Positions 16,772 to 25,110 of a DNA stretch of 64,000 nucleotides are shown here, piece after piece. The DNA lies in NCBI GenBank assembly GCA_021325135.1, contig JAJPHT010000016.1:22449-86448 (forward strand), given 5' to 3'. Numbering within the stretch: position 1 is the first letter of the stretch; each line of letters starts with the position of its first letter. The notes below the pieces were generated by a model. It had not been told where the DNA came from. It saw nothing but the letters and a program-made list of their open reading frames with translations, and ran no database searches. The position numbers were made by a program, and so were the translations under genes. Source of the DNA: Pseudomonadota bacterium (GTDB taxonomy: Archaea > Thermoplasmatota > SW-10-69-26 > JACQPN01 > JAJPHT01).

Positions 16772-18232
16772 CTACCCGACGAGGTTCACCAGGGGGGGCA
16801 CGACGATGGGAAGCAGGATCAGCGCCAGGATGAAGAGGCCCAGCGCGGCGGTGGCGCGGCTGACCTGCTTCTGGACGCGGTCGAGCTTCTCCTGCGTCTC
16901 GGCGTCCTTGCCCTTGACCTTGAGGGCGCCCATCTCCTCGCGCTCCACGGCGACGCGGGCGCGGTCCACCTGATAGCGCTTCATGAAGTGGTCCGAGAGG
17001 GTGGCCTTGAACATCTGGCCGCCGTCCAGAGGCCCCGCGGGGAGCGCGTTGAAGGTGCCCAGCATGAGGTTGATCCAGACGATCCAGTAGAGGAGCGTCG
17101 CGAGCCCGAAGAACGCCGGCGCACCCAGGACCGCCAGCGGGCCGTGGAGGGTGAAGAGGCCGTTGTAGGGCGCGGCGAGCACGTCCACGCCCTGGCTGAA
17201 GATGAAGAAGGGGTACGCGACGTAGAAGAGGAAGCTGCTGAGGCTCCCGAAGGGGTGCTGGATCGCGTCGCGCATGGAGTCCAGCGTGTCCAGCCCGATG
17301 CCGGCGACGCCCAGGAACCCCTTGCCGCGGTTCTCGGGCACGTTGGAGGAGGGCGCGACCTTCTGCACGTAGTCGTACTTGTCCGTGAGGACCGCCTGCG
17401 TGCTGAGCGCCTTGCCCCCGCGCAGGTACTCGATGGGGATGGTCTGTCCCGCGTGCGTGCCGTTCATCACCGTGGTGTACGAGTCGCGGTCGGTGATGGC
17501 GACGCCGTTGACCTTGGTGAGCACGTCGCCGTTGCGCAGGCCCGCGGCCTCCGCGCCGCTGCCGGGCTCCACCGAGCCGATGACGACGCCGTGGCCGTCG
17601 TTGGCCAGCGTGAGGCTCCCCATGAACGCCACGGAGAGCAGGCCGCCCGCGACCAGCGCCAGCACGATGTTGCTGGTGGGGCCCGCGGCGAAGACGCGGT
17701 TCTTCTCCCGCGTCGTGGCCTTGAGGAGGTCCTCCTCGTCGGGCTCGACGAAGGCGCCGATGGGGATGATGAACGTGACGAGGCCGAGGCTCTTGACCTT
17801 CATGCGGCCCACGAACGCCATGACGCCGTGGCTCCCCTCGTGGATGAGGAGCGCCACCAGCAGCGCCAGCAGGCCGTAGCCCACGGGGATGAGGGGGTTG
17901 ACGCCGGGCACGCCGATGAGGAACTCGGGGGGAGGCGCGTTGGCCGCCGCCTCCTTGGGCGCGCTCACGTACTTCCAGAGGCTCGCCACCAGGAGCACGA
18001 ACACCAGGATGCCCATGGCCCACGTGAGCACGATGCCCGCGTCGGCGACGACCATCCAGAAGCGCCGCGGCGTCGCGACCTTCTGGATCGCCTTCTTGCC
18101 CAGCTGCGTGCGCCAGAAGAGGAACGGCCCGTTGAGCTCGAACCCGCCCTTGAGGGGCCCTCGCCCGCGCAGGAGGAGGACCAGCGCGGCGTAGGCCGCC
18201 AGCAGGATCAGGAAGACGAGCCAGCCGTTCAT
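16772..18232 (-). CDS. Site-2-protease-type intramembrane metalloprotease with PDZ domain
   Basis: A 486-residue polytopic zinc protease. The zinc motif HEGSH lies in a helix near residue 131 (ALLIHEGSHG), and the third ligand motif is PAGPLDGGQMF near 395. A PDZ-like domain lies between (GVVIGSVEPGSGAEAAGLRNGDVL, residues ~215-270). A charged C-terminal segment precedes a last helix. Such enzymes cut membrane-anchored regulators or signal peptides; the substrate here is unknown. Start is ATG 18232, with a TATA-like box at leaderless spacing. Confidence 0.9.
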   Translation of the reverse strand: MNGWLVFLILLAAYAALVLLLRGRGPLKGGFELNGPFLFWRTQLGKKAIQKVATPRRFWMVVADAGIVLTWAMGILVFVLLVASLWKYVSAPKEAAANAPPPEFLIGVPGVNPLIPVGYGLLALLVALLIHEGSHGVMAFVGRMKVKSLGLVTFIIPIGAFVEPDEEDLLKATTREKNRVFAAGPTSNIVLALVAGGLLSVAFMGSLTLANDGHGVVIGSVEPGSGAEAAGLRNGDVLTKVNGVAITDRDSYTTVMNGTHAGQTIPIEYLRGGKALSTQAVLTDKYDYVQKVAPSSNVPENRGKGFLGVAGIGLDTLDSMRDAIQHPFGSLSSFLFYVAYPFFIFSQGVDVLAAPYNGLFTLHGPLAVLGAPAFFGLATLLYWIVWINLMLGTFNALPAGPLDGGQMFKATLSDHFMKRYQVDRARVAVEREEMGALKVKGKDAETQEKLDRVQKQVSRATAALGLFILALILLPIVVPPLVNLVG

Positions 18233-18259
18233 GGTCGGAAGCAGACTCGGGGGCTCCTC

Positions 18260-18267
18260 ATTTAAGG
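18260..18267 (-). promoter_or_regulatory. TATA-like box CCTTAAAT
   Basis: Centred about 31 bases before ATG 18232 on the minus strand. Confidence 0.5.
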
Positions 18268-18305
18268 GTTGTCGGATCGGACGGCCGGAGTCCGCCAGCG
18301 GGCGA

Positions 18306-18923
18306 TCAGACCGCGGCGACGCGCAGCCCCGCGAGCCCCTGCTTGACCAGGGCCTCCACGTCCAGGCGGGACTCCTCCTTCTCGACGCGCTCCAGCGCCG
18401 CGCCCGTGCTGGGGTTCGAGGGGCCCAGCACGTCGCAAAGCTCGGGGCCCTTGCTGATCTCGAAGGTGCCCCACTCCCGCGCGAGGTCGATGATGTCCAC
18501 CTTGTCGTAGGCCAGCAGGGGGCGCAGCACGGGGAGGGGCGCCGCGCGGTCGATGCTGGCGAGGTTGGGGAGCGTCTGGCTGCTCACCTGCCCGAGGTTC
18601 TCCCCGGTGGCGATGGCCGCGCAGCCCAAATCCGGCGCCATGGCGCCCGCGATGCGGGCCATGAGGCGCTTGCTGAGCACGAAGTAGAGGCGCTCGTCGG
18701 CGCGCTTCACCAGCTCCCCGAAAAGGGGGCCGGCGGGCACGACGTGGAGGCGCGCAAGGCCCAGGGCTTTCGCCAGCGCCTTGGCCTTCTCCTCGCCGCC
18801 GCCGTCGGTGAAGGGCTCCAGCGAGAAGTGGACCGCCTCCAGCGCGAGCCCCTGCTCCTGGAGGAGCTTGCCGGCGACGGGCGAGTCGATGCCGCCCGAG
18901 AGGAGCAGGAGGGCGCGGGGCAC
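18306..18923 (-). CDS. ThiI-type PP-loop sulfurtransferase lacking THUMP domain
   Basis: A 205-residue ATP-pyrophosphatase domain. The PP-loop SGGIDSPVAGKLL is at residues ~9-21, and ENLGQVSSQTLPNLASI near 100 is the hallmark of ThiI, which makes 4-thiouridine in tRNA. Standard ThiI carries N-terminal ferredoxin-like and THUMP tRNA-binding domains of about 170 residues; these are absent. Upstream sequence in the same frame is Pro/Arg-rich and not THUMP-like. GTG 18923 starts directly before the domain. Either a stand-alone catalytic subunit or a truncated gene. Confidence 0.8.
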   Translation of the reverse strand: MPRALLLLSGGIDSPVAGKLLQEQGLALEAVHFSLEPFTDGGGEEKAKALAKALGLARLHVVPAGPLFGELVKRADERLYFVLSKRLMARIAGAMAPDLGCAAIATGENLGQVSSQTLPNLASIDRAAPLPVLRPLLAYDKVDIIDLAREWGTFEISKGPELCDVLGPSNPSTGAALERVEKEESRLDVEALVKQGLAGLRVAAV

Positions 18924-19002
18924 GAGGCCCCCAGGCCGCCTCCTCAAGAAAAGCCTAGGCCCGGGCCGGACGCCTCCAAAGGGCCCGGGGCGAAGGGTGT
19001 CC

Positions 19003-19425
19003 TCAGCAGACGCCGCTGACGACCTGGCAGAGGGCGCGGGGGGTCCCGACGACCACGCTGCCGGTGCCCACGGTCTGGCCCGCCACGCTGACGGTGACCG
19101 CGTTGGGGTCGATCGCGAGGGAGGTGCGGCCGCTGCTGTCGACGTTGGCATACACGCCGGTCACGCCGACGGGCAGGCCGAAGGTCTGGGGCTGCGTCGC
19201 GGGCAGGCCCGTGCCGCAGAGGGGCGTCACGCCGGCGCCGTTGTTGCCGATGGTCAGCAGCGTGCCGTTGAGCTGGATGCCGGTGGGGTTCACGTCGGTG
19301 CCGCCGGTCTGGCCGGTGCCGCCGCTGTAGTAGTAGAAGCCCTGGCCGGCGTTGTTGTAGTAGAAGCAGCAGCCGGCGGACTCGCGGTCGTTGGTCACGG
19401 GGGCGAAGAGGGGCTTGGAGTACAT
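19003..19425 (-). CDS. Hypothetical Tyr/Gly-rich protein
   Basis: A 140-residue protein without a signal peptide. Residues ~17-36 hold a CC pair, and Tyr-rich FYYNN..GFYYYSGGTG; the rest is beta-rich with Thr/Val/Gly (TLLTIGNNGAG, TVSVAGQTV) and ends GVC. ATG 19425 is chosen; upstream frame is Arg-rich. No family recognised. The low charge and repeated Gly suggest a structural or extracellular protein, but no export signal is visible. Confidence 0.6.
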   Translation of the reverse strand: MYSKPLFAPVTNDRESAGCCFYYNNAGQGFYYYSGGTGQTGGTDVNPTGIQLNGTLLTIGNNGAGVTPLCGTGLPATQPQTFGLPVGVTGVYANVDSSGRTSLAIDPNAVTVSVAGQTVGTGSVVVGTPRALCQVVSGVC

Positions 19426-19487
19426 GGTCTCAACTCGCCGGGCGCAAGGTCCGGCGCCCCCACGACGCGCCCCCACGTCAAGTCCCT

Positions 19488-20150
19488 ATGCTGCCGATGA
19501 TGGCTGAAACGGGCGGCCGATGCCCTGATGCCCGCGGGCGGGGCTCCCGGGGCGTGGACGCAGAGCCCCGCTTCTTCGCCACGCCTGCCGCCTTCCGCCG
19601 CTGGCTGGAGCGGAACCACGATCGCGCGTCGGAGCTCCTCGTGGGGTTCCGGAAGGTGGGATCGGGGAAGCCCAGCGTCACGTGGCCCGAGGCCGTGGAC
19701 GAGGCGCTCTCCTTCGGCTGGATCGACGGCGTCCGCCGGCGCGTGGACGACGAGACGTACTCCATCCGCTTCACGCCGCGCAAGCCGGGGAGCCACTGGA
19801 GCCGCGTCAACGTCGCGCACGCGGCGCGCCTGGAGCGCGAGGGGCGCATGACGCCCGCGGGCCGGCGCGCGTTCGAGGCGCGCAAGGAGGGGCGCACCGC
19901 GCAGGCCTCCTACGAGAACCGCGAGACGGCGAAGCTTCCCGCCGCCGCGACGAGGCGCCTCAAGGCCGACCCCCGCGCGTGGGCGTACTGGACCGCGGAG
20001 GCGCCCAGCTACCGCCGCGCGGCCGCGTGGTGGATCGTGAGCGCGAAGAAGGAGGAGACGCGGGAGCGGCGCCTCGCGACGCTGGTGGCCGACTGCGCGG
20101 CGGGCCGCCGCATCAAGCCCCTGAGCTACGGGAAGCCCCGAAAGGGGTGA
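19488..20150 (+). CDS. YdeI/OmdA-type protein
   Basis: A 220-residue soluble protein. The body EPRFFATPAAFRRWLERNH, ELLVGFRKVGSGKPSVTW, EALSFGWIDGVRRRVD and IRFTPRKPGSHWS matches the YdeI (DUF1801-related) family, with a C-terminal OmdA-like helical region (AWWIVSAKKEETRERRLATL). Bacterial members are tied to envelope stress or bacteriocin protection. Three ATGs (19488, 19497, 19500) are possible. Probably acquired from bacteria. Confidence 0.82.
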   Translation: MLPMMAETGGRCPDARGRGSRGVDAEPRFFATPAAFRRWLERNHDRASELLVGFRKVGSGKPSVTWPEAVDEALSFGWIDGVRRRVDDETYSIRFTPRKPGSHWSRVNVAHAARLEREGRMTPAGRRAFEARKEGRTAQASYENRETAKLPAAATRRLKADPRAWAYWTAEAPSYRRAAAWWIVSAKKEETRERRLATLVADCAAGRRIKPLSYGKPRKG

Positions 20151-20204
20151 GGCCCCGGGCGCCCTTTGGGAAGGCTCAAGGCGCGCCCTGGCTACCGCGC
20201 CAGG

Positions 20205-21506
20205 ATGAGCGGCCCCACCTTCGGCTCCTCCGGCGTCCGCGGCCCCTTCGCCACCGTGGCGACGCCCGAACTGGCGCTGCGCCTGGGCCGCGCGGTGGGC
20301 GCCACGCGCCGCCGCGTCGTCGTGGGCCGCGACGCGCGCACGACGGGGCCCCTGCTGGAGCGCGCGCTGGTGGCGGGCCTCCTCGCCGGCGGCGCCGACG
20401 TCGCCACCTGCGGCGTGCTCCCCACGCCCGCCCTGGCGCACGCGGCGCGGCGCTTCGACGCGGGCGTCGTCGTCACGGCGAGCCACAACCCCGCGCCCGA
20501 CAACGGCTTCAAGCTCTGGGAGCCCGACGGCAGGGCCTTCGGAAGGGCGGAGCGCGCGGAGGTCGAGCGCCTGCTGGCCGCGCCGCCCGCCAGCGCCGCG
20601 TGGGACCGCGTGGGCGCCGTCTCCGAGGAGCCCGGCGCCGTCGAGGCGCACGCGCGGCGCGTCCTTGATATCACAGGCCCCCTTCCGCGCCGCCTGCGCG
20701 TCGTGCTGGACTGCGGGAACGGCGCCGCGAGCCGCGAGTCGCCGGCCCTCCTGCGCGCGCTGGGGTGCGACGTGATCACCCTCAACGCGCAGCCCGACGG
20801 CCACTTCCCCGGCCGCCCCAGCGAGCCCAGCGAGGAGAACCTCGCCGCGCTGAGGCAGGCCGTCGTGGCGGCGGGCGCCGACCTGGGCCTCGCGCACGAC
20901 GGCGACGCGGACCGCTGCATGGCCGTCACGCACGCGGGCCGCTACGTGCAGGGGGACGAGCTTCTCCTCCTCTTCGCGCAGGACCACGCGGGCAAGACCA
21001 TCGCGTGCCCCGTGGACGCGAGCCGCGCCATCGAGGACGCCTCGGGCTGCCGCGTGGTGCGCACGCGCGTGGGCGACGCCTACGTGAGCGAGCGCCTCGC
21101 CGAGGTGGGCGGCGCCTTCGGCGGCGAGGCCAGCGGCGCGTGGATCTTCCCCGAGATGAGCTGGTGCCCCGACGGGCCCCTCGCGGCCGCCATGGTGTGC
21201 CGCATGGTGGCGACGCGCGGTCCCCTGGAATCCCTCGTGGCCGCGCTGCCCCGCTACCCCCTGTGGCGGCACTCGTGGCGCATGGCGCCCGAGGAGATCG
21301 AGCCCACGATGCGGCGCTTCGCCGCGGCGCTGGCCGACGGCAAGGTCACGACGCTGGACGGCGTCAAGGCCGACTACGACGAGGGGTGGGTCCTCGTGCG
21401 CCCCAGCGGCACCGAGCCCAAGGTGCGCGTGACCGTGGAGGCCACCGACGCTGCCGGGCTCGAGGCGCTCAAGGCGAAGGTCGCGCGAGTCCTGCCTTTC
21501 CGATAG
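20205..21506 (+). CDS. Phosphohexomutase (phosphoglucomutase/phosphomannomutase family)
   Basis: A 433-residue alpha-D-phosphohexomutase. It has the N-terminal FGSSGVRGPF, the phosphoserine loop VVVTASHNPAPDNGFKLW near residue 90, the metal loop DGDADRCMAV near 230, the sugar-specificity segment GGEASGAWIF near 305, and the phosphate loop RPSGTEPKVRV near 400. Archaeal homologs act as glucosamine-, gluco- or mannomutases; the substrate is not decided by sequence here. ATG 20205 is preferred to a start 13 codons upstream. Confidence 0.93.
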   Translation: MSGPTFGSSGVRGPFATVATPELALRLGRAVGATRRRVVVGRDARTTGPLLERALVAGLLAGGADVATCGVLPTPALAHAARRFDAGVVVTASHNPAPDNGFKLWEPDGRAFGRAERAEVERLLAAPPASAAWDRVGAVSEEPGAVEAHARRVLDITGPLPRRLRVVLDCGNGAASRESPALLRALGCDVITLNAQPDGHFPGRPSEPSEENLAALRQAVVAAGADLGLAHDGDADRCMAVTHAGRYVQGDELLLLFAQDHAGKTIACPVDASRAIEDASGCRVVRTRVGDAYVSERLAEVGGAFGGEASGAWIFPEMSWCPDGPLAAAMVCRMVATRGPLESLVAALPRYPLWRHSWRMAPEEIEPTMRRFAAALADGKVTTLDGVKADYDEGWVLVRPSGTEPKVRVTVEATDAAGLEALKAKVARVLPFR

Positions 21507-21703
21507 AGCCGCCGCGCGATGCGGATGGCGGCGAGGGCCTGCCGCGCCTCGTCGTCCGCGTGCTGCGGAGGCTCCACCGTCGCGGGCGTCATCAGCATCT
21601 TGGCGGCGAACGCCCCCGAGAGGGCGCCCGGCGCGCCGGCCAGCGCGAGCACGTACCAGGTCGCGCCCCCCGCCGCGAGCCAAGGGGCGAGCTGCACGGC
21701 CAC
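21374..21703 (-). CDS. Possible small membrane-anchored protein
   Basis: A 109-residue frame beginning at GTG 21703, 19 bases after the GNAT-fusion stop. The first half has a hydrophobic stretch (WLAAGGATWYVLALAGAPG) and a charged segment; the second half runs antisense to the end of the phosphomutase and may be spurious. It could be a tail gene of the mre11-rad50 operon. Weak support. Confidence 0.35.
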   Translation of the reverse strand: MAVQLAPWLAAGGATWYVLALAGAPGALSGAFAAKMLMTPATVEPPQHADDEARQALAAIRIARRLYRKGRTRATFALSASSPAASVASTVTRTLGSVPLGRTRTHPSS

Positions 21704-21721
21704 CGACGAGTTGCCGGCGGC

Positions 21722-22687
21722 CTACGCGCGGCGCTGGAGCAGCTGGATCCCCGTGACGAGCCCCCACACCCACGCGCCCACCCACATGAGGACGCTCAGC
21801 GGCGCGCCCAGGAAGAGCGTCGCGAAGAGGACGACGAAGCCGCCCAGGAAGAGGAAGCCTTGCGCCCACCCTTCCTGGCGCCCCGCGACGAGGGAGCCCA
21901 GGCCGGGCCAGATGAGGATGTTGAGGAGGAGCGCCGCGACGGCCACGCCTTCGGAGACGGGCGGCTGCGCGTGCGCCTGCGCGGGCGGAGGCGCCATGGC
22001 GGGCGGCGCGGCGGCGCGCACGGGGCGCCCGCACGCGGGGCAGAACGCCGCGCCCGCGGGGAGCGAGGCGCCGCACGACGTGCAGAACGCGTGCAGGGGT
22101 GGCGCCGCCACCGCCGGCGCGACGGGGGGCGGAGGCGGGGGCGCGCTCCACGCGAGGGCGGGCTGCGGCGGCGTCGGGGCCTCGACGCGGGGCGCGCCCG
22201 TGGCATACGCGTCGAGGAGCTTGCCGTAGTGCATGCCCGTGCGCTCGCGCTGCATGCCGAGGCGATGGAGCACGGCGACGGAGCGCGCGTTGGCGGGGTC
22301 GACCACGGCGACGACGCGCGGGAGGTGAAGCTCTTCGAAGCCCCAGCGGACGAGGCGGCGCGCGGCCTCCGTGGCGTAGCCCTTCCCCCACGCGTCGCGG
22401 CGCAGGCCGTAGTAGACCTCCACGTCGGGCGTCCCTTCCAGGGGCATGAGGCCCGCCCAGCCGACGACCTGGCCCGACGCCTTCTCCACGAGGGCGAAGT
22501 GGCGCCGCTGCGGGTCCGCGCCCGAGAGGCGGCGCTGGAACGCGGCGCGCCCTTGCTCCTCGCTCATGGCCTGGCCTCCGGGGAGGTGACGCATGACCTC
22601 GGGGTCGCTGACCATGGCGAGGTAGGCGGCTTCGTCCGCGGCCTCGTAGGGGCGCAGCAGGAGTCGGTCGGTCTCGAGGGTCGTCAA
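21722..22687 (-). CDS. GNAT acetyltransferase fused to zinc ribbon and membrane domain
   Basis: A 321-residue fusion. Residues 1-170 are a RimJ-type GNAT domain (LETDRLLLRPYEAADE, VGWAGLM, YYGLRRDAWGKGYATEA, NARSVAVLHRLGM). After a Pro-rich linker, a zinc ribbon (CTSCG..CPACG) lies near 206-225, and two or three membrane helices end the protein. It starts at TTG 22687, overlapping the rad50 stop as TTGA. The cofactor-binding Arg/Gly region is intact. Context suggests co-expression with Mre11-Rad50; the acceptor is unknown. Confidence 0.8.
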   Translation of the reverse strand: MTTLETDRLLLRPYEAADEAAYLAMVSDPEVMRHLPGGQAMSEEQGRAAFQRRLSGADPQRRHFALVEKASGQVVGWAGLMPLEGTPDVEVYYGLRRDAWGKGYATEAARRLVRWGFEELHLPRVVAVVDPANARSVAVLHRLGMQRERTGMHYGKLLDAYATGAPRVEAPTPPQPALAWSAPPPPPPVAPAVAAPPLHAFCTSCGASLPAGAAFCPACGRPVRAAAPPAMAPPPAQAHAQPPVSEGVAVAALLLNILIWPGLGSLVAGRQEGWAQGFLFLGGFVVLFATLFLGAPLSVLMWVGAWVWGLVTGIQLLQRRA

Positions 22688-25110
22688 GGCTCCACGCTCA
22701 CGGTGGACGTGCCGTCGTCCAGCGCCTCCACGCGCAGCACGGTCTCGGCGGCGTCCTTGACGTCGGGAATGTGCGTGACGAGAAGGATTTGCCGGAAGTG
22801 GCCGGAGAGCCCCTTGAGCGCCTGGAGGATGTTGGCCTTGCGGATCTCGTCCTGGCTGCCGAAGATCTCGTCGAGGGCGAGGAAGCCGAAGCCGTCGGTG
22901 CCGGCGCGCTCGGCGACGACCTGGGAAACCGCGAGGCGCAGGCAGAGGTTCGCGAGGTCGCCCTCGCCGCCGCTGAAGCGCGCCAATTCGAAGGCCTCGC
23001 CCTCGTCCAGCACGCGCAGGCCATAGTCCTCGCCCACCTCCAGGTCCGCGTAGCGCCCGTCGGTCATCTCGCGGAAGAGGCGGCCCGCGTGGCTCGACAA
23101 CAGCGGGCGCAGGCGGCCGATGAGGTGGTCCTTGAACTCGGGGAGGAGCCCCTGGTCGCGGTCGCCGGCCAGTTGCTCCAGGAGCGTCAGGCGCGTCTCC
23201 AGCGCCTTCGCGCGGGCGGCGAGGTCCTGCTGGTGCGCGATCTCGGCCTCCAGCGCCTTCGCGGCGTCGGCCTGCCGCGCGAGGTCGCCCTGCGCGCGCT
23301 CGCGCTGGATGCGCGCCTCGGTCAAGCGCCCCTCGGCGACGTGCGTCGCGGCCTCGGCGGCCTCGTGCGCGGCGGCGTCGAAGCCCAGCGCGTCGCGGCG
23401 GGCCTGCGCCTGCGCGACGGCCTCGCGCGCCTCGGCCTCGGAGAGGCGAAGCTCCTCCAGGAGCGCGAGGAGGTCCTTCTCGCGGTCGGCCTGCGCGGCG
23501 AGCGTGGCGTGCCGCCGCGCGCCGGCCTCCAGGTCCGCGACGAGCCTGCGCGTCGCGGCCTCCGCGGCGGCGTCGTAGGGCTCCTCGCCCAGGGCCGTCG
23601 CCTGGTCGGCGAGCCGCGCGACGCGCGCCCTGGCGTCGCCCTCCCGCGCGCGGGCGGCCGCGAGGCGCGCCTCGTCGCCCGCGAGGCGCTGGAGCTTCTG
23701 GGAAAGCTCCTCCGCGCGCGCGGCGAGGTCGGAGAGCGCCTTGCGCGCCGCCGCCTCCTCGGCGCCCAGCGCGGCGAGGCGCGCGGAGCCCTCCGCGATG
23801 GCCGCGCGCTCGCGCGCCATCTCGGCGTCGAAGCCGTGGAGAAGCTCGCCGTGGTGCTCGCGCAGGGGGCGCGTGCAGGTGGGGCAGGGCGTCTCGGGGC
23901 CCATGTCGCGGATGCGCTTCGCGCGCGTCTCGACCTCGTGCAGGGCGCGCGCCCGCTCGCGGACGCCCGCGTCCACCGCGCTGCCCGCCTTCACGGCCGC
24001 GTCGAGGCGCGCCTGCAGCACGGGGCGCTGCGCCGCGACGCGCTCGGCCTGCGTGCGCACCGCCGCGAGGGCGGGGAGGCTCTCCTGGAGCGCGGCGGCT
24101 TCGGCGGCGGCGCGCTCGGCCTCCGTCTGCGCCTTGGCCATCTCGGCGCGCGTGCGCGACAGCTCCTCGTGGCGGACGCGCCGCGCGGCCAGCGCCTCCA
24201 GCCGCTCGCGCGCCTCGGGGAGCGACGCGAGGCGGGGCGCGATCAGCGCGGCCTCCGCGGCGGCGGCGCGCGCCTGCGCAAGCTCCGCCTGGCGCCCCTG
24301 GGCCTGCGCGACGACGTGGCCGAGGCGCTGCTCCGCGAGGCGCATCGCGGCGAGGACGAGCTTGTGCTCCTCCGCGCGCTTGCGCCCCTCGTCGCGCCGC
24401 GCGCGCAGGTCCTCCACCTCCTCCACCAGGGCCAGGATGCGCGCCTCGGCGTCGGCGAGCCGCGCGCGCCCCGCCTGCGCCTCGGCGCGGCCGCGCTGGA
24501 GCGCCTCTGCGAGCGCGGCGGGGTCCTTGAGCGCGGCGCGCAGCCCGCCAAGCTCGGCCTTGGCGTCGCGGCGCCGCGTGCGCGCGCCCGCGATGGCGCC
24601 GTCCACCGCGTCCAGGCGCAGCAGGGATATCAAAAGCCGCTTGCGGTCGCTGGCTTTGGCGTCGCTCAAGGCGGAAAGCTCGCGCTGGCGGGCGACCAGC
24701 GTCGTGAAGAACGCGACGCGGTCCATGTGGAAGAGGCGCTCGACGTAGGACGCGGCCTCCGCGTGGCTGCCGGCGCCGGGCGGCACGACGAGCCGGCCGT
24801 CCACCTTCACCGCCGCGACGTGGCTCTCCCCCTTGCCCAGCAGCTCGCGCGTCACCTCGTAGGCGTGCGCGCCCAGGCGGAACTCCAGGTGGACGCGCAC
24901 GTCGTCCGAAGGCGCGGCCCCGCGGCGCTTGATCAGGTCCTTTCCGGTGCGCGCCGCCTCGTGGCCGTAGAGGCACCACCCGATGGCCTCCAGCAGCGTG
25001 GACTTCCCCGCGCCGTTGCGGCCCACGAGGGCGATGACGCCGTCGGGAAGCTCCAGGTCGACGAACCGCAGGCGCCGGAAGTTCTGGATGCGGACGCGGT
25101 CGATCCTCAC
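22684..25110 (-). CDS. rad50: DNA repair ATPase Rad50
   Basis: An 808-residue SMC-family ATPase that with Mre11 processes DNA ends. It has Walker A GRNGAGKSTLLEAI near residue 31, a long coiled coil, and the zinc-hook CPTC near 408. A second coil follows, then signature FSGGEGDLANLCLRLA near 710 and Walker B FGFLALDEIFGSQD. The coiled coils are very Ala/Arg/Glu-rich. Starts at GTG 25110, overlapping the mre11 stop by four bases. Confidence 0.95.
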   Translation of the reverse strand: MRIDRVRIQNFRRLRFVDLELPDGVIALVGRNGAGKSTLLEAIGWCLYGHEAARTGKDLIKRRGAAPSDDVRVHLEFRLGAHAYEVTRELLGKGESHVAAVKVDGRLVVPPGAGSHAEAASYVERLFHMDRVAFFTTLVARQRELSALSDAKASDRKRLLISLLRLDAVDGAIAGARTRRRDAKAELGGLRAALKDPAALAEALQRGRAEAQAGRARLADAEARILALVEEVEDLRARRDEGRKRAEEHKLVLAAMRLAEQRLGHVVAQAQGRQAELAQARAAAAEAALIAPRLASLPEARERLEALAARRVRHEELSRTRAEMAKAQTEAERAAAEAAALQESLPALAAVRTQAERVAAQRPVLQARLDAAVKAGSAVDAGVRERARALHEVETRAKRIRDMGPETPCPTCTRPLREHHGELLHGFDAEMARERAAIAEGSARLAALGAEEAAARKALSDLAARAEELSQKLQRLAGDEARLAAARAREGDARARVARLADQATALGEEPYDAAAEAATRRLVADLEAGARRHATLAAQADREKDLLALLEELRLSEAEAREAVAQAQARRDALGFDAAAHEAAEAATHVAEGRLTEARIQRERAQGDLARQADAAKALEAEIAHQQDLAARAKALETRLTLLEQLAGDRDQGLLPEFKDHLIGRLRPLLSSHAGRLFREMTDGRYADLEVGEDYGLRVLDEGEAFELARFSGGEGDLANLCLRLAVSQVVAERAGTDGFGFLALDEIFGSQDEIRKANILQALKGLSGHFRQILLVTHIPDVKDAAETVLRVEALDDGTSTVSVEP

